A DNA stretch of 64,000 bases from Siphonodentalium dalli (Eukaryota; Mollusca; Scaphopoda; Gadilida; Siphonodentaliidae), in NCBI GenBank assembly GCA_032622095.1, contig CP136069.1, positions 50,330,760-50,394,759 on the forward strand, in the 5' to 3' direction. A program made the position numbers and the translations under genes. Under the pieces are notes generated by a model. It saw only the letters and a program-made list of their open reading frames with translations, was not told the DNA's origin and did no database searches. The stretch's first letter is position 1; each line of letters starts with the position of its first letter. Positions 1 through 12,514 of this stretch are shown one piece after another.

Positions 1-210
1 GCATTTTATTTGCCTTGGGACAAGTTTCATAAATGGAAACATAAACTAAACAAGAATTGATTTGAAGCAAATACAATATAATTCGATAACCGTGTTGACA
101 TTCTCATCCTATGACGATAATCCCTTTGAAAATGAGCTCATCGTATATTCATCATTACGTTACGAATTTCATCGATTCACGTCTCTGGTCATTGCAATAA
201 TACAGAAACA
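1..210. repeat. Direct repeat copy A (partner at 1405-1612)
   Basis: About 200 bp is shared in the same orientation with 1405-1612, including the stretches CTAAACAAGAATTGATTTG and CGATAACCGTGTTGACATTC. Both copies carry a short open frame starting MKQ, but the frames diverge and stop at different points, so this is better read as a duplicated non-coding repeat than as a gene pair. The two copies flank about 1.2 kb that includes an F1 MITE. Family not recognised. Confidence 0.7.
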
Positions 211-912
211 TCGTACATTAATGGGTTCTTATGCCCGATATAATTAGTTTGTGGTATAGAAGACGTATACACATATAGTGGTTTTATGGTGTAAATTTGG
301 ACATATATAGCGTCATGCCCAGCTTGTCATTAAACTGGCAATATGGGGACTATTACAGGAAACACGAATATTGTCGTGGATAGATAAGCGGACCATTCTG
401 CTGAATATAGGAATATATATTAAATCAACACAATCATGTCATTATGAAGCGGTGGCTTTAGAAACCTTTCGCAAAATCACGATTACGATTACGGATATGG
501 ACAATATCCTGCCAGTATACAGCCAAAAAATCTACCCTTACGCCGCAATGGGGTTCTTGTGTCGAAATATACCCCACTTAGTTAAATTATGGGCAGATGT
601 GTCAAGGACGTGCCACCGGTCCTGCTGGGGGACGCACTAGGATTATCCGTATATAACACACGGATAAGAACATGGGATCTGAAAGAGACACACTTTACTT
701 TTTCCATCAACTATATGTGTAACTTAATATAGTGGGGCATATATATGCCGTCTCACCAATTAACCATCGTAGCTAAATTGTGAGGGTGTTCACTGTAATA
801 GAGACACTATATATATGATATTGCGAAAGGTCTCTATTGATAAGCATGCGAAGCTTAGTCCCCGTTAGCTCTATTCTGTTTCATTTAGTTGTCAGGACCA
901 CCCAACGTTCAA

Positions 913-1295
913 TTAACCCTTTACCCAACAGAACGGCCCTGTGCCAATGCATTCTCTTATATATGCGAGTCGACCATAGGTCGCCTCGCATATATAAGAG
1001 AATGCATTGGCTTAACACATTAAAAATTATAAAATTGTTAAAGAATTTAAGAAAAAATGGTAAAAAGTGTTAGGCCAATGCATTCTCTTATATATGCGAG
1101 GCGACCTATGGTCGACTCGCATATATAAGAGAATGCATTGGCACAGGGCATAACTGTAACTATCACAATGTGGTCAAGGAGCCGGTTCCAATGATATCCA
1201 TATTTGTATGGTTCTATTGAGACAGACCGAAGATATTTTAGGCTGTTGAAGCTTTATTTGGCCGGTTTTGGCCGTTCTGTTGGGTAAAGGGTTAA
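913..1295 (+). mobile_element. F1 MITE, piggyBac-like (TTAA, CCCTTTACCCAACA ends)
   Basis: The element starts TTAACCCTTTACCCAACAGA and ends with the inverse, TCTGTTGGGTAAAGGGTTAA. A TTAA target site plus CCC termini is the piggyBac hallmark. There is no transposase frame. The interior holds two 69-bp near-perfect hairpins, at 943-1011 and 1074-1142, in opposite orientation and separated by an A/T-rich spacer. The right part is single-copy-like sequence shared by all F1 copies. Confidence 0.85.
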
Positions 1296-1404
1296 ATGGT
1301 AGTACATGTATGCACTCACCGTAAATAACTCAACAAACTAAAATGTCGGTGTGTATACAAGACTATCGATGTAAAACGTATTCCTAGATTACTAATCCAC
1401 GTTA

Positions 1405-1612
1405 ATAGCACTGGAACAAGTTATGTAAATGGAAATATGAATACAAACTAAACAAGAATTGATTTGAAGCAAAAACAATACAATTCGATAACCGTGTTGA
1501 CATTCTCATCCGGTGACTATAAACCCTTTGAAAATGAGCTCACCGTATTCATCATCACGTTATCAATTTGTTTGATTCACGTCTCTGTTCATTGCAATGA
1601 TATCGAAGTAGA
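1405..1612. repeat. Direct repeat copy B (partner at 1-210)
   Basis: Second copy of the 200-bp repeat described for the start of the window. Divergence from copy A is by scattered substitutions and small indels. Confidence 0.7.
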
Positions 1613-1738
1613 GGTGTCACGCATAAAGAACACACATAGAATGAAGTTATCGATTTTTCCTTTGTTAAACGCTCCTACTATCGGTGCTTGCATTAGGTCC
1701 GGCAACAGATTGAAACACCGTGTGCGATAGTGAAGAGT

Positions 1739-3065
1739 TTTACTAAACCGCCACTGTTTATGTTTAAATGCCAGATGTGGACAGGTGGTCCGGCGTTTCC
1801 TTGATATCCCTCGGCTGTTAACTTTATAGTTTATCCACTTGATGGAAAAGCCGATAATCAGATTTTCAATCAACACTAGAGGTTGTGTAGTGTGTTTAAA
1901 TTCTGAGGGATTATATGTTGTCTTCAACATGGATATATCGCTTGGAGACTATTAGCCAGATCACGGTTCTAACATAGAACTAAATACACGGACTATATAC
2001 TAGTGGTGAGTAATTAGTTATCCCCATAATTGCAGCTCTTATATTTTACTAAACCGCCACTGTCGCTGTTAAAGAGCGTTTGTATATATAGGGTTTGTGA
2101 GTCAATGAGAGATGAGAAGATTCATAATCGCCCATACACAGCAGGTTTGTGCCTACTGTGTACTGGGTGCATGCCATCGTAACAAGAAGCAAAGCCCCCC
2201 CCCACCCACTCTGAACCAGGACCGGCGATGAAGACTTTCCTTATCACATTGTGAGTTGCGTGCATATATCGTTATTGATATCATTTAGAGTGGTGAATTG
2301 TAATCTGGTGTCCTGGTTTGTGCTTGCATGGACTCCAGTTGCCTTTGTCTGTTGTATTCCGAGCTTAATTTGTACTACTGGCTAAATGCTAGGAAGAGGG
2401 TGCAGTGCCAGCCGGTTAACTTAAGGTCGGCCGAGGCTCCTCAACTCCTGATGGTGCCATGCCCGCCTTTCGGACCCTGGTGCCATGCCCGCCTTTCACT
2501 CATGTGTGAGTGTCAGAACCCGTTGACTCCGGACGTTTCGTCGATATCCCTCAGTTGTTAATTTTATAGCCTCTCCACTTGCCGGTCAGTCAGTTTTTCA
2601 ATCAACGCTGAAGGTTTTGTACAGTGTTATTAAATTCTGAGGGATTATTGTTATCTTCACCATGGACATATCGCTCTGAGACCAGTATAGCCATGTGCAC
2701 ACCGCGTTTCTAACATAGAATTTTGGACTACATAATTATACTAGTGATGAGTAATTATAGTGATCCCCAGCTCTGATATTTTACTAAACCGCCACTGTTT
2801 AAATGTCAGATGTGGACAGGTGGTCCGGTGTTTCGTCGATATTCCTCAGTTGTTACTTTTATAGCTTCTCCTCTTGACGGTCAGTCAGTTTTTCAATCAA
2901 CGCTGGGGATTTGTTGTGTTATTAAATTCTGAGGGATTATGTTATCTTCACCATGGACATATCGCTCGGAGACCAGTGACCACACTTCGTTGCTAACATA
3001 GAATTAAATATACGGACTATAGATGTATATACTATATTGGTGAGTAATTAGTAATCATCAGCTCT
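1739..3065 (+). repeat. Tandem array of ~300-bp units
   Basis: Units begin TTTACTAAACCGCCACTGT at about 1739, 2046 and 2772 and share internal landmarks in order: CAGATGTGGACAGGTGGTCC, TTTTTCAATCAAC, AAATTCTGAGGGATTAT, ATGGACATATCGCT and GTGAGTAATTAGT. The second unit is enlarged by unrelated sequence at roughly 2075-2530. More diverged relics with ATGGATATATCACT or CACGGATATATCGCTT follow near 3480-3620 and 4555-4690. Nothing coding is visible. The unit could be the internal repeat of a larger transposon or a young satellite. Confidence 0.7.
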
Positions 3066-3094
3066 GGTATCAATCACATATTCTATTGGGTTTC

Positions 3095-3455
3095 TTAAAG
3101 GGGTGCTGTACACTAAATACGGCCATTTAAGGGACCATCTCGGCATCTCCTTTTATACTCAACAGAATATATGAAACAAATGAATGAATTTGGGCCATGG
3201 ATTAGTGCAAAATACACTCATATACTATATGAATCATGTAAAAACATGGTAGTTATAATGAAAATGAATTTATGACTCCAGCCATTTATTCATTTTAGTT
3301 ATATTTACCATGTTGTTTGCATCGTTCATAGAGAACATGATTGTATTTTGCACTAATCGATGGCTCAAATTCATTCATTTGTTGCATATATTCTGTTGAG
3401 TATAACAGGAGATGGTCCCACAGAATGGCCGGATTTAGTGTACAGTTCCCTTTAA
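3095..3455. mobile_element. F6 foldback MITE, Kolobok/T2-like (TTAAAGG ends)
   Basis: Starts TTAAAGGGGTGCTGTACACT and ends AGTGTACAGTTCCCTTTAA. Almost the whole 361 bp folds back on itself: GAATATATG...AAATGAATGAATTTG on the left is mirrored by CAAATTCATTCATTTG...CATATATTC on the right. TTAA target plus AAAGG ends is typical of the Kolobok/T2 group. Another full copy lies at 59206-59554 and a piece at 8076-8222. Confidence 0.8.
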
Positions 3456-3780
3456 AAGTCTGATTCGTTTCAAATAATTATCGTCAACATGGATATATCA
3501 CTCGTACATGTATATCGGCAGCGAGACTGTCGTGGCCAGGCTTATAGTATTACATTTTAACATGGAAATATATGCACCAACTACATACTATTAGTGGTTT
3601 GTAATTAGTGATCCATAGCTTTGAACTTATAGTCAAAGATTATTTTGAGTTTCTTTAAAATAGAATAGACACGGTTACTATATATACGTTAAGATTCTTC
3701 AAATAGAATTGACACGATTACAGCACACATGTATTAGTGTAAACGATTCTCAAATTGAACTTTACCTAAGTCGCTCTCCG

Positions 3781-3836
3781 TATAAATAAGTTTAAATAAG
3801 TTTAAATAAGTATAAATAAATACAAATAAATAAATG
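3781..3836. repeat. Short A/T-rich tandem repeat
   Basis: Repeats of AAATAAGTTT grading into AAATAAATAC. Simple-sequence repeat without other structure. Confidence 0.7.
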
Positions 3837-4136
3837 GTAATTCCTGCTCATACACGAAACAAGGCGAGTGTACAAAGGCCCATTATCACATAGAAGTGAC
3901 TAAATATACAGCACAACTCAGAAAACTAGAAAATATCTCTTATTTCCTATTCTGTCTTCGGGCATGATAACCTAGAGTTGCTCGTAATAAGTATATACAT
4001 ACAATGCATCACTCTTGTCGTATCGATCGTGAAACGTTAATTATGCTATGCTTATTGTAAACTGACCGAGTGGGGTCAATGGTCTGGTCACAAACAAACA
4101 AACAGGTAGTAACAATTCAGTTCAACTGATGCGTGG

Positions 4137-4183
4137 ACTGCCCAACAGTGACCCATTATTATGGGTTACTGTTGGACAGTCTA
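4137..4183. repeat. Hairpin
   Basis: GACTGCCCAACAGTGACCCA is followed by a short A/T loop and TGGGTTACTGTTGGACAGTC, giving a stem of about 20 bp with two mismatches. The host element, if any, was not identified. Confidence 0.55.
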
Positions 4184-5275
4184 TGCCCCAGACGGCTGAC
4201 AATGATAATAATAAGATAGTAAAATTTAAACAAAAACAAAATCTAACTGGGAAAAGAACATTATGAAAAAGCAATAAAGACACCACCACATGTGTATGAA
4301 AAAGATGGGGAAATGGCTAATATAAGCATTACACTTTCTGCCAAATCCCATTCTCTAAAATAATTGTCTTTATGTATATTATACAACTCTGTTAATTAAT
4401 GTGCATGATTTAGAGAAATAAATATGTTTACACCATGTATTAGTGTTGAGTAATTTAGTCATCCCTAAAGTAGCTTTGAGTTCGTATATAGATTCTCATG
4501 CATGAGTTTATTGCAGTTTGTTTGGTTTCTTGATAATTTTATTCCAATTAGTTATTTTCAACACGGATATATCGCTTGTAGATCAGTGGTCGTTCAATTT
4601 ATAAGTATAGTTTATGTATACCAATTAAATAGAATAGGCACTGTTACTACATATTAATGGTGAGTAATTTAGTGATCCCTATATATAGCTTTGAATTTAA
4701 AGATTGTGTTCTGTTTCTTGAAGTTTCGTTTGTTCCTCGTTCATTTTATTGGATTGCTGAGGTGGTCTTATATGACAGGCGCAGACACTGGCTTCGGGTT
4801 TTCCACCAACATCTGTCAGTTAAACAAATAAACGCGATTCGATTAAATTGCTAGAAGGCGCCAAGAACCACTGATAACACTACAAATCATAACGCACACT
4901 TATAGGACACCACATATACCATGGTGTATATCTGAATCATTCTGCTGTTATCATTCATATATTCTGTCATATCTAACTTGATGAAGTGTGACTAAAATTG
5001 TATTGAAAGTCACTATAGGTTTCAATTTATGTTAGTAATGGCCAAACACGGGAACTTGGAGGTTCGGTCCCATGCATGTCCACGGTAGCCCTTCTGTGGG
5101 AAGATGACCGCCCGAAAGTTATGTCCCTTGTCATGCATGCATGCAGTAATGGACGGTAGAAATATAAACCTGAGCTGATAAACAAACATCGCCTTAATGA
5201 AACGAAACAGTTAAGTAAATTTAGAAGGATGTTTATATATAATATACCCGGAAAGAGTCAATGTTTACCCGGGTA

Positions 5276-5408
5276 CAGTAATGCTCTAAATAATCGACTC
5301 CTTAACCACAGCAGAATTATGGGTAACTTTTCAGGATTTAGTCGGAAATATGGCTTGTTGCCATTCATCGGAAAGCTCTCAAGGAGTCGATTATTTAGGG
5401 CATTACTG
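5276..5408. mobile_element. TA-flanked foldback MITE, mariner-like, right arm truncated
   Basis: Ends are CAGTAATGCTCTAAATAATC and its inverse. The left flank is TA and the right flank reads CA. The left arm runs about 105 bp, but only the last ~30 bp of the right arm remains, so the deletion is asymmetric. Better preserved copies are at 14369-14572 and 25991-26168. Confidence 0.7.
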
Positions 5409-5951
5409 CATATATCTTCCGGATACACCCGCATTTAATGTATATATATATAGTACCCATCAAGGGTTGCGATAAATTCGTAAAAAAAAATTTAAAACAA
5501 TATATATATATCCGTACCTGCGCCTACTATTGCGTGCCTTTATGTATTAAGCATGCAGCAGCTAAATGATGTACATCTCTGTGGATTTTCCGCGCCCACG
5601 GCTGCATGTCCGCGTATATATATTAAGTATAGTTAAATGATATGTTGTATACTGATGTATATGTCCTTATAAAGCAGAAGTTAAATGAATGTTCCGCTTT
5701 CCATCCAGGCAAAAGATGATGAAAAATACTTGCAATCTGACAACATCATTCGTATTACACAGGCATAGCAAAAATTCACAAAACCATTCATAACTTGTAC
5801 GTCTAAAACTATCACAAAATCTCATAATTTTACTAATTTTATTATCTATTATTATCTATCTTTATAAGAGGCGATTATTGAAATACAGGCTGATGCAAAT
5901 TCAAAACGTATTAAAACTTTTGTAAGTCGATATCAGGTCAGCACAATCTGC

Positions 5952-6913
5952 CAGGGATGTCTCACCCCCCCCCCCCCCCCCAATCTTTGGTCAAAATTTT
6001 CAACAGTTGGAAATTTCATACCTGACACAACATTAGTTGGAAATTCAAACCAACAATAGGTTTGAAAATATTCTTGTAGTTTGATTTTCAAGCAATTTAT
6101 TGGGGGGGGGGGGGGATTTATTTTTTTGGACCAATATTTTCCTACTATTCGTCAAAATTTTAGACTGAAATGGCCATCAGTTGGAAATTTTCCAACCTTA
6201 GGGGAGGTGTCAGGTTGGAAATTTCCAACACTTGGAAAGCTTGTGTTCTGGTCCCTCCCCCCGTGACCAGTCAAAAACTGCTAGTTAATTTAAGAAAACA
6301 ATGTTCTTATCCATTTGGTCAACATTGTCATTGTAATTGTCATCAGTTGGAAAATTTCCAACCTAAGTGGACTGAAATTTCCGACTCTAGGAAGGCTTGA
6401 GGCTAGTCTAGATGCTAGGATTTAGCGATTTTCTTGTTCAGATTTCAAAATTTTCACACATCGGCCAGAACCATGGCCGGTCCGGTGTGTCATGGTCCCT
6501 CCCCGGTGGCCAATAAAAGACAGCTAATTAGTTTACGAAAACAATAATTTACTATAATTGGTTCAAATTGTGGACTGAAATGGTCATCAGTTGGATAATT
6601 TTCCAACCTAAAGGTGAGTTTGAGGTTTGAAATTTCCAACACTAGGAAAGCTTGAGGCCAGTCTATAGATGCTATGATTTTGCGATTTACTTATTTAGTT
6701 TTCAAAATTTTCTCACACCGGGCCGAATAACCATGGTCGGCCCGGTGTGTCCTGGTTTCTTGTCCGTAGCCGTGTGCATTTGTCTGGAGTTGGACCAGAT
6801 CAGATGTTAGGATTTATGCAATTTTCAGGATTCAAGGCGGGGGGGGGGGGGTGCAGTTGGAATTCTCCAAAGTGGACACCCCCCCCAACGGAGGCCCTCT
6901 AGCCACGTCCCTG
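5952..6913. mobile_element. hAT-like non-autonomous element (CAGGGACG ends)
   Basis: Begins CAGGGATGTCTCACCCCC and ends GGCCCTCTAGCCACGTCCCTG. The flanking 8 bp are CAATCTGC and AAATCTGC (7 of 8 match), as expected for a hAT target duplication. Inside are many copies of the near-palindrome GTTGGAAATTTCCAAC and two direct repeats of about 250 bp (about 6260-6490 and 6500-6755), each ending in a CCGGGCCG..CCATGG..CGGCCCGG palindrome. G and C homopolymer runs lie near the ends. No transposase. Confidence 0.65.
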
Positions 6914-7040
6914 AAATCTGCCCACCGGTTCGATCTAATTACTTTCTGCATTATATAGATAACGTATACACATGGTTGTTTGTGGTGTCAAATCAGACAC
7001 GACGTATTTAAGTACTTGTCATTTATGACGCAGGTATAGG

Positions 7041-7404
7041 TTAACCCTTTACCCAACAGAAGGGCCCTGTGCCAATGCATTCTCTTCTATATGCGAGTCG
7101 ACCATAGGTCGCCTCGCATATATAAGAGAATGCATTGGCTTAACACATATTAATTGTTAACAAATGTAAGAAAAAATTATAATTTTTTTTAGGCCAATGC
7201 ATTCTCTTATATATGCGAGGCGACCTATGGTCGACTCGCATATATAAGAGAATGCATTGGCACAGGGTATAACTGTAACTATCACAATGTGGTCAATGAG
7301 CCGGTCCAATGATATCCATATCTGTATGGTTCTATTGAGACAGACCGAAGATATTTTAGGCTTTATTTGGCCGGTTTTGGCCGGTTTGTTGGGTAAAGGG
7401 TTAA
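7041..7404 (+). mobile_element. F1 MITE, piggyBac-like
   Basis: TTAA-bounded, with CCCTTTACCCAACAGAAGGG at the left and the inverse (TTTGTTGGGTAAAGGG) at the right. Both 69-bp hairpins are present (7071-7139 and 7193-7261). The inter-hairpin spacer is shorter than in the copy at 913. Confidence 0.85.
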
Positions 7405-8075
7405 TCGCGTTACTATTTTCTCAATCCTTGTTGATTACGGCACTTTATCCATATATGGATTCCGGTTGATTTGATTTGGCTAGGATCAATTGTTTTCGCT
7501 AACAGCTAGGCAGGGCCCATAACTAACCCCGACCGACCACGAATTGTCTTCGATCGGAAAACGGCGGGAACATTGGATGTTGTCTGGATTACAAGACACA
7601 TCGATAGATTACTTTTAACGAATAAGACAATAAAGTGTATGTAGGCAATAGTGAGCCGAGTTATATAAATAAAGATGTGTTGATATTGACATATCGTCAC
7701 TCAAAATCTGACAAGTTACATGTATCTAATATCATACCAATCAGATCGTATAACATGGCCACTTCGATAAAAAATTGTAATGTGTCCACGCTTATACGAG
7801 ACAATAAACACATCCCCATATATACCGAGCCAGCGTCTCTCCCATTCTGATACATATACGCCAGTGCCAGTAATCGACAGTCTTCTATACCAACTGTTGA
7901 CTTTTATTCTCTCAATTGAATAGACGGTTGTTAATGGCAGTGAAAGTTACTTGACCCTATGTACAATTGGGCAACTGTTATGCCATACTATAGAAAATAA
8001 CCGAAGTATGCTTTTAATTTTCCTGCACAGTGTAGCAATAAAGAGCGTTCGCTGACTCTATGCGTTAACTAAATT

Positions 8076-8222
8076 TCAATATAATTACCATGTTGTTTAC
8101 ATCGTTCATAGAGCACATGAGTGTATTTTGCACTCGCCCATGGATCAAATTTATTCATATGTTGCATATATTCTGTTGAGTATAATATAAATATAAATGG
8201 CTGTATTTAGTGTACAGCCCCC
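8076..8222. mobile_element. F6 fragment
   Basis: Right half of the F6 foldback: ATTACCATGTTGTTTAC through GCATATATTCTGTTGAG to TTTAGTGTACAGCCCCC. The left arm is missing. Confidence 0.65.
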
Positions 8223-8576
8223 ACCAATTTAAGATGGCGATGGACAACATCAGTGCCAAGTTGTATAAACAACTACTCTCCTTAATGGAGGCAATAAAGA
8301 TATAAACAAAAGGAGTTAGGCTATATTCATTCATGTCCTTGTAACCTTTAAATGTTCAGAGGGTGATGCACATGCTCAGTTGCTTATTACTTCCATAAGA
8401 AATGAGAATTTGTTCATATTCGCCGAAGCAAGCACATTTTAAGATGCTACGGACAACAGTATACTGAGTCCGTGCCTCCATAAATCTGATCAGCCTATTT
8501 TGACCCAAGGATTGGAACAACACAATTGAAAAAAAAATATGAAGGTTCGATAAAGGTTCAAAGATTATATGTGCCA

Positions 8577-8932
8577 CAGGGACGTAGCTAGATGGTCTCC
8601 GTTATGGGGTGACCACTTAGAATTTCCAACTTCCACCCCTTGTATGAGACAGGGGTTCCCAATTACGTTTAATGCTGCTCCCCCAACACGCCTTTGTTGG
8701 GAATTCCCATCTAGGAGCCATATTTCAGTCCAAAACTAAACTATGAACAAACGTATGAACATATTCGACTTTTAGTCTGAAATGCAACAATTTCACACTG
8801 AATAGACTGGTTAGAAAATCAAACTAATTTCAACCCAATTTTCTAATTGTTGTTGTGTCAAGCATGGAATTGTTGAACATTTTGATCAAAGTTGGGGAGT
8901 TATCACCCCCCCCCCCCCCCCCCCCCCCACAC
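8577..8932. mobile_element. hAT-like element 5' part with C-tract
   Basis: CAGGGACGTAGCTAGATGGT at 8577 matches the terminal motif of the hAT-like family and is followed by the usual AATTTCCAAC motif. A run of more than 20 C near 8906 marks the other side. The distal end cannot be fixed. Confidence 0.4.
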
Positions 8933-9491
8933 CTCGTTACGTCCATGTATGGTCCGTCGAGGCAGGTGTTTCTCGTGCCTTTGTCCTTTACACGTGCGTG
9001 CATGCGCGTTCCTTTATACACCATACAACGAAAAGTTAATCTGGGAAGCGGTACCAAACAACATGTACATGTAAACAAAGCTTTCGTTAATCTTGTAAAA
9101 CAATTAATGCACACAATTAGAAGAAAAGACCAGCACACTGCCAACCAGACTTTTTGGCGACCGTGGTTTGCTTTTCTTTGAACACTATGATCTATGGACA
9201 CTGTATGATCTTGTGTTATGTAAGTAATTGTGTTCCCTGATCCTATCAGCTTTAGGTTACTAAACTCACAATATAACTAATCGATTGAAAAAACATCGCT
9301 CTTGTTGCCGTATGAGCTGTATAGGGGCATTATAATGTTTACTGACAGTGTGATGTCATTCAGAAGATACTATCGACAAGTCATCATCAGAACGCACTGC
9401 GAATTGCTCCGTTCCCATGTGTGTTCACAACTCTATATTGACTACGTTTGGTTCAAGGTCGTACGCATTTTAATGATACGTAATCCGGTTT

Positions 9492-9815
9492 AACGCCCCT
9501 AAATTAACATTTCTTCGGCTTCGGGGGGGGGGGGGGGGGTAAACAAATATTATATTTGAGTCGAGGAACCCACCCATCAAAGCCCAGAGATATCAGATTT
9601 CGAGTTTAGAAATCTGTTATTTTTCACCACCTCGAATATTTGGCGGCCTGGCAAATATACGACGAATGCCGATATAGTGTACCAAAATGCGTTTAACAAG
9701 ATATTGATATAAAACACTTTTTGGGCAATTTTATGACATAGTTGACAATGGTTAGCATTATTTTCCGGCAATTAATCGACTGAAGCGACATCTCATGAAA
9801 TGTTGTTGTTTTGGC
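9492..9815 (-). mobile_element. Degenerate F5 fragment
   Basis: Shares with the intact F5 copies the landmarks CCTAAATTA, TTCGGCTTCGG, GAGTCGAGGAACCCACC, GTTGACAATGGTTAGCATTA and GAAATGTTGTTG, in the reverse orientation. Both termini have decayed. A long G run interrupts it near 9523. Confidence 0.6.
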
Positions 9816-9850
9816 TGATATATGTCATGTTACAATCTTGTGTTCATTGG

Positions 9851-10122
9851 TTAACCCTTTCTATACTGAATAGATTCTCCCATTCAGTTATAAAAGTATA
9901 CATGGGAATGGTCTATTGTTCATTTGGAGGGGTGTTCGTGAAAATGAGCAGACAACAAATAGTCGAAAAGATAATAGAAGTTCAGAAGGATTCATATTTA
10001 TTGCAGGGAAATGTTCACATAATAAGTTCAAGAATCGACCTATGGTCGTTTGTTGAACTTATTATGTGAACATTTCCTAATGGAAATACTGGTCAATGAG
10101 TATTTAGTACAGAAAGTGTTAA
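9851..10122 (+). mobile_element. F4 MITE, piggyBac-like (CCCTTTCTATACT ends)
   Basis: TTAA-bounded 272 bp with left end TTAACCCTTTCTATACTGAA and right end TTTAGTACAGAAAGTGTTAA. Near the right end is a hairpin, GGAAATGTTCACATAATAAG / CTTATTATGTGAACATTTCC, whose loop contains CGACCTATGGTCG. That loop sequence also sits at the centre of the F1 hairpins. This is the best preserved F4 copy. Confidence 0.85.
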
Positions 10123-10129
10123 ATAGACA

Positions 10130-10620
10130 GCCACCGATAAATTTTATATATTTGAGAATGTTCATGTCATGCATGTTTATCAATGAAAACTTGGGCTGAG
10201 ATGACTTCTATATAGGTCATGGGTCCATAACCAAATCCAATCTGACCACCATATCTCTTAACAATCAATCAATCAAAAAAAGTTTATTTGTACGTTACAC
10301 CATGTATGGTCAAATGTACATTAACATAGAATAACAACACCAGAACATTGAATATGGAACAAAATAATAGCAACAAATACATATATGGATGTATATAGAT
10401 GACAATGTAATTATGTAAGTTGATATTACGTCATCAGTCAGGATCACTGTGGCCTAATTCAAGGTTGATTGCTAGCTGCTTGACTGGACCGCACTGTATA
10501 TCAAACAATTTGTTCATTAGGCCATATTGGGCTGAAATATATGTGGCTGCTTTATTGTGCATTGTAATAGATAACGATATATAGTACAAGTCCAGAATAA
10601 TTTATATGGTCGTTTTGAAA
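10130..10620. repeat. Dispersed repeat shared with 63005-63330
   Basis: Landmarks GAATGTTCATG.CATGC.TG.T, CAAACAAT..., TTGGGCTGAA and TGTGGCTGCTTTA occur in the same order near 63005-63330. A stretch TCAATCAATCAATC followed by A-rich sequence at 10266 looks like a retroposon tail but has no recognisable body. Class unknown. Confidence 0.45.
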
Positions 10621-10622
10621 TT

Positions 10623-10920
10623 ATTACTAGAACGTTTCATAAGGGCACTACTCGTCCATGAGTAATTATGAAAGAACCGGTTAACTCGATAACCCATGGA
10701 TACTGGCTAATTACCTATATGCCAGACATAATTAGTATACTGGTGTATCGACGGCTCGATTTTCAAGTGTATATTGGCCATAAGCGATATCGTGAAGTGG
10801 TCTCATCCATTTAACACACGAAGAGGTGATTATCTTTTAGGAGGGCCAATATTGTGAGATAACACCGAGAAGAAGGGCTCGTCTAAGACTTGTATTGATT
10901 CTGCCAAGAGCTCATATTTT
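10623..10920. other. No feature recognised
   Basis: About 300 bp without a supported frame, repeat match or strong hairpin. Confidence 0.4.
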
Positions 10921-11039
10921 TCACCAAAGCAGCGCCCGGAAATAATGAGTCCTTGTCGGATCCGTTAGTAGTCCGGATATTGGCCACCATATACTATACT
11001 TAACCTTAATTCCCGTATACGGGCGACCTTTATTTATCG

Positions 11040-11420
11040 GGTGTCCAGTGACTTGGCTTGAGGAATGAGGGTCTTTGTTATTTGTGTGTGGAGGGGATGT
11101 CCAATTTCGAAATTGCAACAGCCCCCTTGAGTTAGCTACATATTTACAAATAATATACCTCAAACTTTCCAACTGATCAGAACATTCCGACTTTAAAAAT
11201 TTCCAACTGATGACCATTTCAGTCTAAATGTTGGGACAATTTCGAATCGTGGTAAAAATATTACAATAAATTATACGTGGTTGGAAAAACTATCAAAACA
11301 TAATTTTAATCTCTTAATCTATTTCGTATGAACTTTCCAACTGCTGTTTTTTTCTGGCATGCAATTTCCAACTGTTGAAAAACATTTGTTTACGAAAGTT
11401 GGTGGATGAGTTCTCCACCA
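11040..11420. mobile_element. hAT-like family fragment (TTGGAAA-rich)
   Basis: Contains repeated TTTCCAACTGATGACCATTT-type motifs, as in the elements at 5952 and 24708. Terminal CAGGGA motifs are not clear on either side. Confidence 0.45.
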
Positions 11421-11979
11421 CCAACCCTATATGGCGCCACGTCATGGGCCGTCACTATGTCGCTGTCACTGCTGGTGCAAACGATAAGAAATAAGACACG
11501 ACATTTGGTATACTCGTATACCTTCAAACACCCACTGGGCAAGACATCTTATTGGTATTCGATGCCAGACATACGCGTCGTCAAGTTGAGCCGCGCCGGG
11601 AAGGGTTCTAACTACCAGACATATCCTCGTGCAAATTGGTTCATATTGGACCAATTTGGACATATATGACTCTGAAATAAGCCCACAGTGGACTTATATC
11701 CGTCATTTCGTTGACTGGCGAGGCCACGGTGAAAACAAATTATAAAGAACGTACATCCGGTAATGTCGTGATTTGGTTTATTCGTGTTATTTTCATTCCA
11801 CAGTGAACAGATAATAAGTCAATATGAGTTAATAATGGTACTAAAATTGCTGTTATATCAGTTTGTTATGGACTCAAAATGAGGCGATTCTAGGCCCATT
11901 ATGAACCTAAATCAAGTCATATTATAAGTCCATAACGTGATCGTTTTCACGAGAACAGGCTGAAATACCACGAAGCGTT

Positions 11980-12462
11980 TTAACCCTTTGAGTGCCAGGT
12001 CCGATTTTTGTATCAACCCATATACCCTGTGCCAATGCATTCTCTTATATATGCGAGTCGACCATAGGTCGCCTCGCATATATAAGAGAATGCATTGGCC
12101 AAACAATTTTTCATTATTTGTTATTATTTTTTACAATTATTTACAAGTTTAATATTTTTTTCTTATATTCTTTAACAGACTTATTTTGTAGGTTTAGTGC
12201 CAGGGAATCTTACGTTTTTCATGGGCATCAAAATTATTACTATGAATACTTGATGATAGTTTTGAGTTATAACATGCCCCTAAGATTTTATCCAGTTTGT
12301 TTTAAAATTCGCTATAGCATGCTTAAACATACCAAAAAATATTCAACCCTAAAAAAAAAAAATCTAAAAAAAAAAAAATTGTTTTAGTGTTTTGATTTTA
12401 CGGACTGTAAATTAGGGCCGATGAGATCGGCCCTCATCGGCCCCTGGCACTCAAAGGGTTAA
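11980..12462 (+). mobile_element. F2 MITE, piggyBac-like (CCCTTTGAGTGCCAGG ends)
   Basis: TTAA at both edges; left end TTAACCCTTTGAGTGCCAGG, right end CCTGGCACTCAAAGGGTTAA. One 69-bp hairpin (12031-12099) is the same module as in F1, preceded by CCCTGTG. The spacer retains the TTAAAGAATATAAGAAAAA-type sequence in inverse orientation. The second hairpin is absent. A second copy, inverted, is at 35366-35852. Confidence 0.85.
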
Positions 12463-12514
12463 CGCACTAATGGAAAGTTTTTGTATATGTTTTGTATCCG
12501 CAGAGAAGTTAGAT

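Noticed and set aside
62-247. Short frame starting MKQ, repeated at 1464-1730
   Set aside because: The similarity is explained by a 200-bp direct DNA repeat; the frames diverge with indels and end differently.
8830-9201. Overlapping frames on both strands with Pro or Gly runs
   Set aside because: The runs come from a C homopolymer and no conserved sequence accompanies them. The same applies to frames around 31170-31210.
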